Positions 51,893 to 59,310 of a stretch of DNA of 64,000 nt are shown here, piece by piece. A model generated the notes under the pieces. It saw nothing but the letters and a program-made list of their open reading frames with translations. It was not told the origin of the DNA and did no database searches. Source of the stretch: Gammaproteobacteria bacterium (GTDB taxonomy: Bacteria > Pseudomonadota > Gammaproteobacteria > Acidiferrobacterales > SPGG2); assembly GCA_029861845.1 (NCBI GenBank), contig JAOTYM010000003.1:27183-91182 (forward strand), read 5' to 3'. Each line of letters starts with the position of its first letter. The stretch's first letter is position 1. The translations under genes and the position numbers were made by a program.

Positions 51893-54409
51893 GTGAAAAC
51901 AGCTTTCTGGAAAAAGGACTGGTTTATCGGCCTCGGCGTCACTCTACTTTTTGTACTTCTGGCGGATACACGCCCGTTGCACTACCTGGACATGAAGGCC
52001 TATGACCTTGGTGTGTGGTCTTCTTTAGAACGCACTGCGAATGACAACATTGTTGTCATCGCCATTGACGATGCCTCCATCGAACTTATTGGGAAATGGC
52101 CGTGGTCGCGAAGTGTGCTCGCCGACGTCAATCAGCGTCTTGTCGCGGCGCGCCCGGCCGTTATCGGTTATGCCTTACCTTTTGACACCGGTCAGAATGA
52201 CTACGGTCTTGCAGTCTTGCGTAATCTTCGAGATCGACACAAGAAATCTCTGGGCAAGAAAGCCGATGCGTTGCTAAAGAAAGCAATAGGCCAACTGGAT
52301 AGTGACCGTCGATTGGCGGCCAGCTTTAGAAAATCAAGAAATGTCGTGCTTGCCGTGCCCTATGAGGCGGGGCGCGATGCGCCCGTAGCTAAATTATCGA
52401 AAACGCTACAGAGGCATACGCTTAGTATCGACAACAACGCCACTCCATTGAATCTTGCTGGTCTACCTGGTTTTATTCTAAATCCTGATGCGTTGTCGGT
52501 CGCGCGATTGCATGTGCCAACCCCAGTACTTGGCCAAGCGGCGGCTGGCATGGGTTTAGGGACGCAGCTATCACCACCACAGGCCAATATCTCGACTATG
52601 CCGTTAGTCATGGCCTACGGCGAGGATTATCTGCCTTCGTTCTCGCTCGCTATGGTAGCCCAAGGTTTGGGTTTGAAGCATAACGATCTGAAAGTGGATT
52701 TGGGTCGTCGTGTAAAACTGGGGGAGGACTGGATCACGACCGATACAAGGCTACGGGTCTATCCCTTCTTCTACAAAATGCACGACGACGACTCGCCGTT
52801 TAAGGTTCTTTCTTTTCGCGATGTGCAAAAACGCAAAGTACCGCTGAAGGTATTTCGCGACAAATTGGTGTTGATTGGCCCGACTAGCAGCAGCCTTACT
52901 AAGGCATTGATGACGCCAATCGGCGAGCCCATGGCGCCAGTGATGGTGATGGCACACACGATATCGAGCCTGTTAAACGGTGATCTGTATGATGCTTCCA
53001 GCCTCACAAGGTGGGGGCGAATGATCGGTTTTTTACTTGCGGCCTTTTATCTTATGTTTATTCTGCCGCGTCTCAGAATCGGGACCGGTCTCGCTGTAAG
53101 CGGACTAATGTTAATTGCACTTTTTAACGCCCACCTCGTATTGATGACATTGAGATCCATGTGGGTACCGTTGATGGCCCCGGCGATAGCCTTGGTTACC
53201 GGACATCTGTTACTAGCCGGCAAGCGCATACTCCAAGATAGGGTGGCGGCATATAAGTCAGAGCTTGCTGAGTCCAACCGCATGCTTGGGCTTTCGTTTC
53301 AGTCGCAGGGGCATTTGGACATGGCATTCGATAAGTTTCGCAGGTGCCCAGTTGACTACTCGATGATGGAGTTGCTCTACAATCTTGGGCTCGATTACGA
53401 ACGCAAGCAACAATTCAACAAAGCCCACAACGTGTATCAGTATCTAGCAGAGCATGATTCCAAGTTTCGAGACATCAGAGAGCGTTTGGCTCGAAGTAGG
53501 GCAGCGGGCGAGACCGGTATTTTCGTTGGCGGTGTCGGTGGAGCGGGGGCTGGAACCTTGATCATTGATGGCGAAGGCCTGCAAAAACCAATGTTAGGGC
53601 GCTACGAAATCGATAAGGAGCTAGGCAAGGGCGCAATGGGCGTCGTCTATGTGGGCAAGGACCCCAAGATCAGTCGCGTTGTAGCCATCAAGACGTTAGC
53701 GTTGTCACAAGAATTTGAGGGTGACAAACTTGTAGAGGTCAAAGAGCGATTTTTCCGTGAGGCTAAAACGGCTGGGCGTTTAAACCACCCCAATATCGTA
53801 ACCGTCTACGATGTGGGCGAGGAGCAAGACCTTGCTTATATTGCCATGGACTATATGCAGGGTGAAGACCTATCGTTGCATTGCGAACCTGGCAAGCTCT
53901 TGCCGGTCGAGGAAGTGATGGAGATTACGGCACAGGTAGCCGAGGCGTTGAACTATGCGCACGAGCAGCAGGTTGTACACCGCGATATTAAACCTGCCAA
54001 TATTATCTATGACCGGGAGAACGATATCGCTAAGGTAACGGATTTTGGTGTTGCCTGTCTCACCGACACCAGGAATACGAAAACCGGTGTTGTGTTAGGG
54101 ACGCCTTCCTATATGTCACCACAACAGCTCACCGGCCAGCGGGTAGATGGGCGCTCGGATCTGTTTTCTCTTGGCGTGACGTTTTATGAACTGCTCACAG
54201 GAGAGTTACCATTCGACGGTGACTCGCTTTCTACTCTTGTTTACAACATTGCTAACAAGAAGCATCGGGATGTTCGCAAGGTACGCCCAGGACTTCCGTC
54301 GTGTGTGGCGCAGATAGTCAACAAGGCTTTACACAAGGATCTAAAAAAGCGCTTCCAGGCGGGTAGCGACATGGCCGAGGCGTTGCGGAATTGCCAAGAA
54401 AAGATGTGA
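51893..54409 (+). CDS. CHASE2-domain sensor Ser/Thr protein kinase
   Basis: 838 residues from GTG 51893 with AAGGGA upstream. A helix (about 10-25) leads into an extracytoplasmic CHASE2 sensor (about 30-365; VVIAIDDASIELIGKWPW), then three helices (about 372-445) and a linker with TPR-like helices. The kinase (about 570-835) is complete: GKGAMGVVY, VAIK, HRDIKPANI, DFGV and GTPSYMSPQ. It should sense an external signal and phosphorylate Ser/Thr. The FHA-GGDEF protein at 2820 is a plausible FHA-reader class, though far away. The flanking Arg-rich paralogues may be linked. Confidence 0.92.
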   Translation: MKTAFWKKDWFIGLGVTLLFVLLADTRPLHYLDMKAYDLGVWSSLERTANDNIVVIAIDDASIELIGKWPWSRSVLADVNQRLVAARPAVIGYALPFDTGQNDYGLAVLRNLRDRHKKSLGKKADALLKKAIGQLDSDRRLAASFRKSRNVVLAVPYEAGRDAPVAKLSKTLQRHTLSIDNNATPLNLAGLPGFILNPDALSVARLHVPTPVLGQAAAGMGLGTQLSPPQANISTMPLVMAYGEDYLPSFSLAMVAQGLGLKHNDLKVDLGRRVKLGEDWITTDTRLRVYPFFYKMHDDDSPFKVLSFRDVQKRKVPLKVFRDKLVLIGPTSSSLTKALMTPIGEPMAPVMVMAHTISSLLNGDLYDASSLTRWGRMIGFLLAAFYLMFILPRLRIGTGLAVSGLMLIALFNAHLVLMTLRSMWVPLMAPAIALVTGHLLLAGKRILQDRVAAYKSELAESNRMLGLSFQSQGHLDMAFDKFRRCPVDYSMMELLYNLGLDYERKQQFNKAHNVYQYLAEHDSKFRDIRERLARSRAAGETGIFVGGVGGAGAGTLIIDGEGLQKPMLGRYEIDKELGKGAMGVVYVGKDPKISRVVAIKTLALSQEFEGDKLVEVKERFFREAKTAGRLNHPNIVTVYDVGEEQDLAYIAMDYMQGEDLSLHCEPGKLLPVEEVMEITAQVAEALNYAHEQQVVHRDIKPANIIYDRENDIAKVTDFGVACLTDTRNTKTGVVLGTPSYMSPQQLTGQRVDGRSDLFSLGVTFYELLTGELPFDGDSLSTLVYNIANKKHRDVRKVRPGLPSCVAQIVNKALHKDLKKRFQAGSDMAEALRNCQEKM

Positions 54410-54447
54410 TAGGCTTTGAATAACATGGGAGCTAACCTCGAGACTGA

Positions 54448-54543
54448 CCGGCTTGACAGCGCACATACTTGGGATTAAATTCCCAAGCCGGAAGGGAGCC
54501 GGTGTGAATCGCCAGGGATGCACACCTGTGGGGGCTGGGACTC
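54448..54543 (+). promoter_or_regulatory. Structured leader before the Arg-rich membrane protein
   Basis: CCGGCTTG (54448-54455) pairs with CAAGCCGG (54484-54491), and inside it CTTGGGA (54468-54474) pairs with TCCCAAG (54481-54487), two mutually exclusive stems. GGTGTG / CACACC follows downstream. The text GGGAGCCGGTGTGAATC loosely recalls a cobalamin-riboswitch core, but the rest does not fit. A regulatory RNA is possible. Confidence 0.35.
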
Positions 54544-54804
54544 ATGTTGTTAGCAATCAAAGTGCTCATTGCGGTTGGTGCGGTTGTGGTGTGCTTTGGT
54601 TTTGCCCGCCTACTAGCAACAAGCAAACGCAGCCAAAAACGACTGGCCACTAGGCCAGCACGACAGCGTGAACGGCGGCTGGTGCGGCGTCGAATGACTA
54701 GCCAGCGGCGAGCGTCGGTACGTTTGGAAGTAAACTCAGATCGTCGTCATGGTAGAGGCCGCCGTAGTGGCGACCACTGGGACGCGGCTAGGTCCAGAAC
54801 TTGA
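54544..54804 (+). CDS. Small membrane protein with Arg-rich tail, paralogue of 51177-51440
   Basis: 86 residues: one helix (about 3-25) then RQRERRLVRRRMTSQRRASV and NSDRRHGRGRRSGDHWDA. The order of the RR, DRR, GRR and D-x-W elements matches the upstream paralogue. GGGGGCTGGGACTC lies before the ATG. The two genes bracket the CHASE2-kinase gene and could be membrane partners or substrates, but this is inference. Confidence 0.6.
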   Translation: MLLAIKVLIAVGAVVVCFGFARLLATSKRSQKRLATRPARQRERRLVRRRMTSQRRASVRLEVNSDRRHGRGRRSGDHWDAARSRT

Positions 54805-54955
54805 TGACCGCCGGCTTTTGAGTATGCTTTATTGTAGTTCTTGTCGGATCCTGGGAATTTAGCCTCCCCCCATCACTACTATACTATCGACCGGATCTCA
54901 TGGACGCCGAGACAGAAATATGGCGTGTTTGTATAGTGCACTGCGACAGTAAGGC

Positions 54956-56491
54956 ATGCTTGCTCGGTATATGTTTATGCTCATCGGCAGACACATAATT
55001 GCCGTCACGTTGGTGTGTCTGTTGAGTGGCTGTGATGTCTCAGTCGAGAATCGCACGCCTTCTACGTTCGACAGTACGCCTGAAGATGTCTATCCCCTCA
55101 CCGCCCGTGTGAAGCGCGGGTTGCTTGTCTATAGCCTGAACACGGATGTGACCGTCGACGGCGGACGCCAGGACATGTCGAGTAACGGCGGCACAATCTG
55201 GCGTTATGACCATGCTGCATCATGTAACTCAAACGTGGATTTCTCTTACGACGTCAATTACTACTGGCTAATGCTCTTCTTGCCGATGTCAGAACACAAA
55301 AGATTTCCAGCTTCTGACATCATTCGTGCAGATATTGTACGACAGCCATTCTTACTAGAGCTTGGCGGTTCAGATGTAGCAGTTGGCGATAGCGTCCAGT
55401 TCAGTACCACTGTCAAAGACGCTGCTGGTTGTGATCTCGACAGCGTGAACACAGGGTGGAGCAGTGATGATCCCAATATCGCATCTGTTGACGTAAGCGG
55501 TGTGGTTAGAGGTAAATCATTGGGTTCAACTATGATTCATGCCAGCACCGCCAGTATCAATAGCAGCGCGTCTGTGATCGTGTATGCACAAGGTAACGAT
55601 CAAATTGCCTTGCAAAACAACATAAGCAATGACAATGCAGTTGTGCTATTGGATGGAAAGCAGCCATCGGGTTGTGTAAATGATGGCGCATATAGAGGTA
55701 GTACAGCGGTTGATGTCGACAACGTGTTGCCGAGTAATGGTTGCAGTTCGGAGGTGACCGTCATGTCGAATGACCACGCCTTGGAAATCGTTAGCCCCGT
55801 CAGTCTATGGACGGAAGCTGCGGGTGACCAGTTGACAGTTGATCTAAAGGATCCATTGTTGTTGCCGCTTAGGATCTGGAGTGTGCATGGTGACCACCGA
55901 TTAGTGCAGCAAAAGGCGGAGGCGGATCTTGCCTGGGCAAATGTAGCCTTCGGCGATAGTCACGCCGGCATCATATTTCCGGCCGAGTTTACCGATAAGA
56001 CTGGTGATGCCGATCCTGCGAAGAGCTACGCATACTGCAACCTTCATATGGATATTATTCAAGACATTGGCTATGAGCCTGGCAAACTGAACGTCTACTA
56101 TGTGGATCGTGTCCTTGAAACCAGTCCCACTTCGGTTGGTGCCTGGTGTGGGACTTTTGGTGTGGGTGGAATCGTTCTTATGGAGAACACAGCACCTATA
56201 TCGACACTTGCGCATGAGCTAGGGCACGCCTTATCACTAGAACATGTGGACGCGGTAGATCTTGATGCCGATGGCAACCCGGATTTTGAGATGTGGACGA
56301 ATGTCATGTCGATGGGTTCGGATTCGGGCATTACTCTAACCTTCACGGAAGGACAGGCATTCCGCGTCAATGTGAACGAGCTATCGTTTCTTAATGCGAT
56401 TGGTGTCCGCAGCGGTATTACGCGCAACTGTGCAGAGGGTGACTACAATCGGATGTGCCCGGCCGTCACCCTCGATTTGCCGAACGACTAA
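54956..56491 (+). CDS. Lipoprotein with Big-like domain and zinc metalloprotease domain
   Basis: 511 residues; starts at 54956, 54971 and 54977 are possible. The lipobox is CLLSGC (Cys26). Residues 135-215 form a bacterial Ig-like (BIG2) domain (DVAVGDSVQFSTTVKDAAGC). The C-terminal part (about 320-480) is a metzincin-type protease with HELGHALSLEH (HExxHxxxxxH) and MSMG, a possible Met-turn. It is surface or periplasm anchored. A HEAT-like protein gene follows directly. Confidence 0.8.
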   Translation: MLARYMFMLIGRHIIAVTLVCLLSGCDVSVENRTPSTFDSTPEDVYPLTARVKRGLLVYSLNTDVTVDGGRQDMSSNGGTIWRYDHAASCNSNVDFSYDVNYYWLMLFLPMSEHKRFPASDIIRADIVRQPFLLELGGSDVAVGDSVQFSTTVKDAAGCDLDSVNTGWSSDDPNIASVDVSGVVRGKSLGSTMIHASTASINSSASVIVYAQGNDQIALQNNISNDNAVVLLDGKQPSGCVNDGAYRGSTAVDVDNVLPSNGCSSEVTVMSNDHALEIVSPVSLWTEAAGDQLTVDLKDPLLLPLRIWSVHGDHRLVQQKAEADLAWANVAFGDSHAGIIFPAEFTDKTGDADPAKSYAYCNLHMDIIQDIGYEPGKLNVYYVDRVLETSPTSVGAWCGTFGVGGIVLMENTAPISTLAHELGHALSLEHVDAVDLDADGNPDFEMWTNVMSMGSDSGITLTFTEGQAFRVNVNELSFLNAIGVRSGITRNCAEGDYNRMCPAVTLDLPND

Positions 56492-56503
56492 GTGCAAGCG
56501 ACC

Positions 56504-57010
56504 ATGTTGAACCGCAAACTAATGACAATCGCAACGGCCTGTTGGCTAGCGGGGCTAACAGGGCTAGCGGCTGTGACCGCCAATGAGCCGGAAGACGCAC
56601 GACTTGCCCTGGCAAGCTGGATTCGTTGCATTGAGTGTAAGGATGGCGAGCTAGACCGGCTAACCAAGTTCGGACAGGTAATCGTGCCTCATTTATCTAC
56701 GATGTTAGCGGGTGGCCCAGCGCAGTCGACACGCGACCGCGTGCAACAGCTAAACATAGTGACCTATGAAAAACTTAAGGCCTATGCGACGCGATATCGG
56801 CACTCACGTTTCTCGATTGATAGAGAGGTCTTCCTAAGAATATATTTTGACAATTTTGTCTTTCATTATCGGAGTCGAGCAGCACACGCGCTGGCAGCGG
56901 TCGGTGGAGAAAGAGCAGAACAAGCACTCGCGGAGGCCCTAGAGGCAACTACGCATGCCGCCCTCAAAGTGCAACTTCAAAACCTACTCGAGCAAGTAAG
57001 GTCGAACTAA
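56504..57010 (+). CDS. Exported HEAT-like repeat protein
   Basis: 168 residues from ATG 56504; a GTG at 56492 directly after the previous stop is the alternative. A signal peptide (about 1-26) precedes a helical body: a CIECKDGELDRL segment with CxxC, and AAHALAAVGGERAEQALAEA repeats like HEAT. Tight spacing after the metalloprotease gene argues for cotranscription and a joint role, perhaps as adaptor or inhibitor. Confidence 0.7.
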   Translation: MLNRKLMTIATACWLAGLTGLAAVTANEPEDARLALASWIRCIECKDGELDRLTKFGQVIVPHLSTMLAGGPAQSTRDRVQQLNIVTYEKLKAYATRYRHSRFSIDREVFLRIYFDNFVFHYRSRAAHALAAVGGERAEQALAEALEATTHAALKVQLQNLLEQVRSN

Positions 57011-57027
57011 AACCCAACTAGACATCG

Positions 57028-57477
57028 TCATTCGACGATCGCAAAGACCAGTCGGTACTGCGTCACACCTTCGAAGTTAGACAAGAATTTCTTGAATCGA
57101 ACTTTGAAACCCGTTTGCTTTCCGGAGCGAATGCTTGCGATGGCGCGTGTAACAGATTGAGCATCGGACTCAGCCGCTACTAGTCGGCCCTTGGAGTCGA
57201 ATAGAGCGATACCGATATGACCCTTGACCGCCTTTGGTGTCCTATTCCAGACGATGACCAGTACTTCGTTGCCTGAAAAGCTAATGCTTTCCAGTTTGAC
57301 GCCCTTATGAACAAGCGCCAGTTCCACTGGCTTGTCGACGATCACTTTGCCGGCGTGGGAAATACGACTGAAATTATTAGGCGCCTCCGCCGCCTTAGCG
57401 CTAGGTATCGCGAACACAACAGTAACTGCAAGAACCAAAAACGATAGTAGCGTTTTTCTAATCATTTTATAGTTCAC
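57028..57477 (-). CDS. Exported protein of unknown function
   Basis: 149 residues with a clear signal peptide (MNYKMIRKTLLSFLVLAVTV, cleavage near AKA-AEAP). The mature part is beta-rich (EVLVIVWNRTPKAVKGHIGI) with no Cys and no recognised family. It ends facing the HEAT-like gene (17-base gap). Confidence 0.65.
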   Translation of the reverse strand: MNYKMIRKTLLSFLVLAVTVVFAIPSAKAAEAPNNFSRISHAGKVIVDKPVELALVHKGVKLESISFSGNEVLVIVWNRTPKAVKGHIGIALFDSKGRLVAAESDAQSVTRAIASIRSGKQTGFKVRFKKFLSNFEGVTQYRLVFAIVE

Positions 57478-57827
57478 CTCGTTGGCAAGGTCGGGCCACC
57501 CGAATAGATTAATATTTGACCGACACTATAGTATCTAAAATTCAGTATCGTCAAGAACATGGTGTGTGGTTGATGTATTCGTTTCGGTTATTACAATGTA
57601 GTTGAATTTTTTTCGGAAAAGAACAGACTGTTTGTGTCAGTGACTTCAATTACAAGGTTGTTGTTCGGGGAACGCCAAGGATGGTAAGCCATGCACAAAA
57701 CGCTCGCCTGGTTTCTTTGGCGCCGCTCCGCGCTAACGTAGCGTTTCTGCATTTGCACCGTGACCGCTGGTGACTGGTTACCGAGTGCGTAGGTGTCCGG
57801 AGGTTATGTCATTCAAGGACGAGGTCT
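57478..57827. other. Intergenic region
   Basis: About 350 AT-richer bases between divergent genes, with no gene. Promoters for both neighbours must lie here, but none is clear. GGAGG at 57798-57802 and GACGAGG at 57818-57824 lie upstream of the ATG at 57828. Confidence 0.35.
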
Positions 57828-58211
57828 ATGGTTAACTGGCTCTTGCTATTATTTGCTGTGCTTGCCGTGGGTGTGTGGTTACTGCGGCCCCGCCGCCGGA
57901 CTTTGCTAGCGGCGCCACGTTCACAGATTGCCCGACCCACCAGCAAGTATCACTGTGTGGCAATCAGGTATCGGCATGGCGCCTGTCAAGCGGTAAAGAA
58001 GCTTGATGGCAAGCGTTTTCTTTCTAAAGAAGCGCCACAATTCCCTTTGCCAGATTGCGGGGTGCGGCCTTGCCGATGTTGGTACACGCATTTCGACGAT
58101 CGACGTGTTTCTGAGCGCCGTACGCCTTATCATTCCGCAATGTTACTTCCGTTTCTGGCGCAAGACCGTCGTTCCGGTGGTGGTCGCCGACTTGATGAGG
58201 GTCGTGTCTAA
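57828..58211 (+). CDS. One-helix protein with Cys and Arg motif tail
   Basis: 127 residues. One N-terminal helix (about 3-19) is followed by RPRRRT and a conserved-looking region: YHCVAIRYRHGACQAVKKLD, FLSKEAPQFPLPDC, RPCRCWYTHFDDRRVSERR. The CRCxYxHxxDRR pattern recurs in unassigned proteobacterial proteins. The DRR and GGRR elements recall the Arg-rich tails at 51177 and 54544, but the Cys part is different. A strong hairpin follows. Confidence 0.65.
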   Translation: MVNWLLLLFAVLAVGVWLLRPRRRTLLAAPRSQIARPTSKYHCVAIRYRHGACQAVKKLDGKRFLSKEAPQFPLPDCGVRPCRCWYTHFDDRRVSERRTPYHSAMLLPFLAQDRRSGGGRRLDEGRV

Positions 58212-58218
58212 TACTGAA

Positions 58219-58249
58219 TAACAGCCGGGCTATGAGTGCCCGGCTGTTA
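58219..58249. terminator. Strong hairpin between convergent genes
   Basis: Twelve perfect pairs, TAACAGCCGGGC (58219-58230) with GCCCGGCTGTTA (58238-58249), loop TATGAGT. No long T run on either side, but its place between convergent stops supports a bidirectional terminator. Confidence 0.65.
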
Positions 58250-58264
58250 GCTATGTCTACCAAC

Positions 58265-58840
58265 TTAGAAGGTTACCGAATTGCGAACCGGGGATACCTG
58301 TACTCGTACCCGTATGGAGCTGCCCGGGTCGAATGGCATGCGTGTCGTATGTGATTCGCCTTGATAGCGATAGGTCACCCAGTACCCATCTATGCGCTCC
58401 TCGGTCTGATATTGATTCACCACACGACAGCGTTCTTCCGTGGCCACCCGTTCATGACTGTAGGCAGGGGCCTTGCGCTTTGCCCGATCATGGGCAACGG
58501 AGGCGCCGATGAGAGTACCCGCGAGGGTAGCCGCATCTTTCCCACGACCACTGCCGAACTGATGGCCAATGATGCCGCCAACGATGCCACCAATGAACAC
58601 GTTCCTGGCCGCATCGGCGGCATGGATCGGTGCGTCGGAATAGTACACTTCTTCCTCCCAGCACTCGCGCTCGGGTACTGAAATGCGCACAGTGCGGGTG
58701 ATGGGCTCGACGTTAACCACCTCGGCTTCGTCGTAGAACGCCGCGCGCTTAGCCTTATGTCCCTTGTGTCCGGCCTGAGCGATTGGGGTGCCAATAATGG
58801 CCATCGCCACGACACTGATAACAAGCAGCTTTTTCATCAT
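58265..58840 (-). CDS. Glycine-zipper 2TM-domain envelope protein
   Basis: 191 residues. Signal peptide (about 1-23, MMKKLLVISVVAMAIIGTPI) then a Glu/Val region. The glycine zipper GGIVGGIIGHQFGSGRGKD with GTLIGASVAHD (about 84-117) is typical of the 17-kDa-antigen/SlyB relatives. C-terminal part is beta-rich (VVNQYQTEERIDGYWVTYRY). AGGAGAGA precedes the start. Likely outer-membrane associated. Confidence 0.85.
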   Translation of the reverse strand: MMKKLLVISVVAMAIIGTPIAQAGHKGHKAKRAAFYDEAEVVNVEPITRTVRISVPERECWEEEVYYSDAPIHAADAARNVFIGGIVGGIIGHQFGSGRGKDAATLAGTLIGASVAHDRAKRKAPAYSHERVATEERCRVVNQYQTEERIDGYWVTYRYQGESHTTRMPFDPGSSIRVRVQVSPVRNSVTF

Positions 58841-59053
58841 GTCTCTCCTATTTGAGTGATTGGGCTCGCCCTATGAGCCCATGGCCCTATCAGCCTAAAG
58901 CAATAATAATGGAGGCCGCCTGAACGAAAGCTGAACGAGCTAGCACGGGTACAAGGTGGCCATAGCCTTGTCGAGGCGGCGCGGTGTTGATCACGAGCCG
59001 ACTGGAAATGACAAACTGGATAGTGGATGATCCTTGTTATGTAGGCCGTATGC

Positions 59054-59093
59054 GCGCCTGTAGCTCAGCTGGATAGAGTACCTAGCTTCGAAC
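59054..59093 (+). repeat. Left 40-bp copy of the tRNA-Arg 5' half (attachment-site repeat)
   Basis: The 40 bases from GCGCCTGTAGCTC to GCTTCGAAC match 63836-63875 at 39 of 40 positions, covering the acceptor 5' strand, D arm and anticodon loop of tRNA-Arg. Identity stops in the anticodon 3' stem. It is not a functional tRNA. It marks the left end of the integrated element. Confidence 0.85.
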
Positions 59094-59310
59094 TATCACG
59101 CTGTAACGTAAGTACTTGATTCTGAAAACGTTGTGAAGGCCGCCCGTTGCTAAAACATTGCGACGTATCACAACAGCGCATCACCAATCCCGGCAAAAGT
59201 CCGGCACACAGTGCCGGGGTGCGTCTGATTCATCCACTCCTTTTCTGATAGTTTCCGCAATGTCAGCTTTCAGGACCTGCCCCCCGGTTTGGTGAACCCC
59301 TTGAGAGAGC
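59094..59310. other. Left edge of the integrated element, no gene
   Basis: No reading frame that I can support. It includes the inverted text CCGGCAAAAGTCCGG and CCGGGG, and ends with GAGAGAG upstream of the GGDEF-EAL start. Confidence 0.35.

Noticed and set aside
54478..54535. Cobalamin riboswitch
   Set aside because: Only the GGGA-GCCGGTG-GAATC text is similar; the rest of the core is missing and the downstream gene is not a cobalamin gene.
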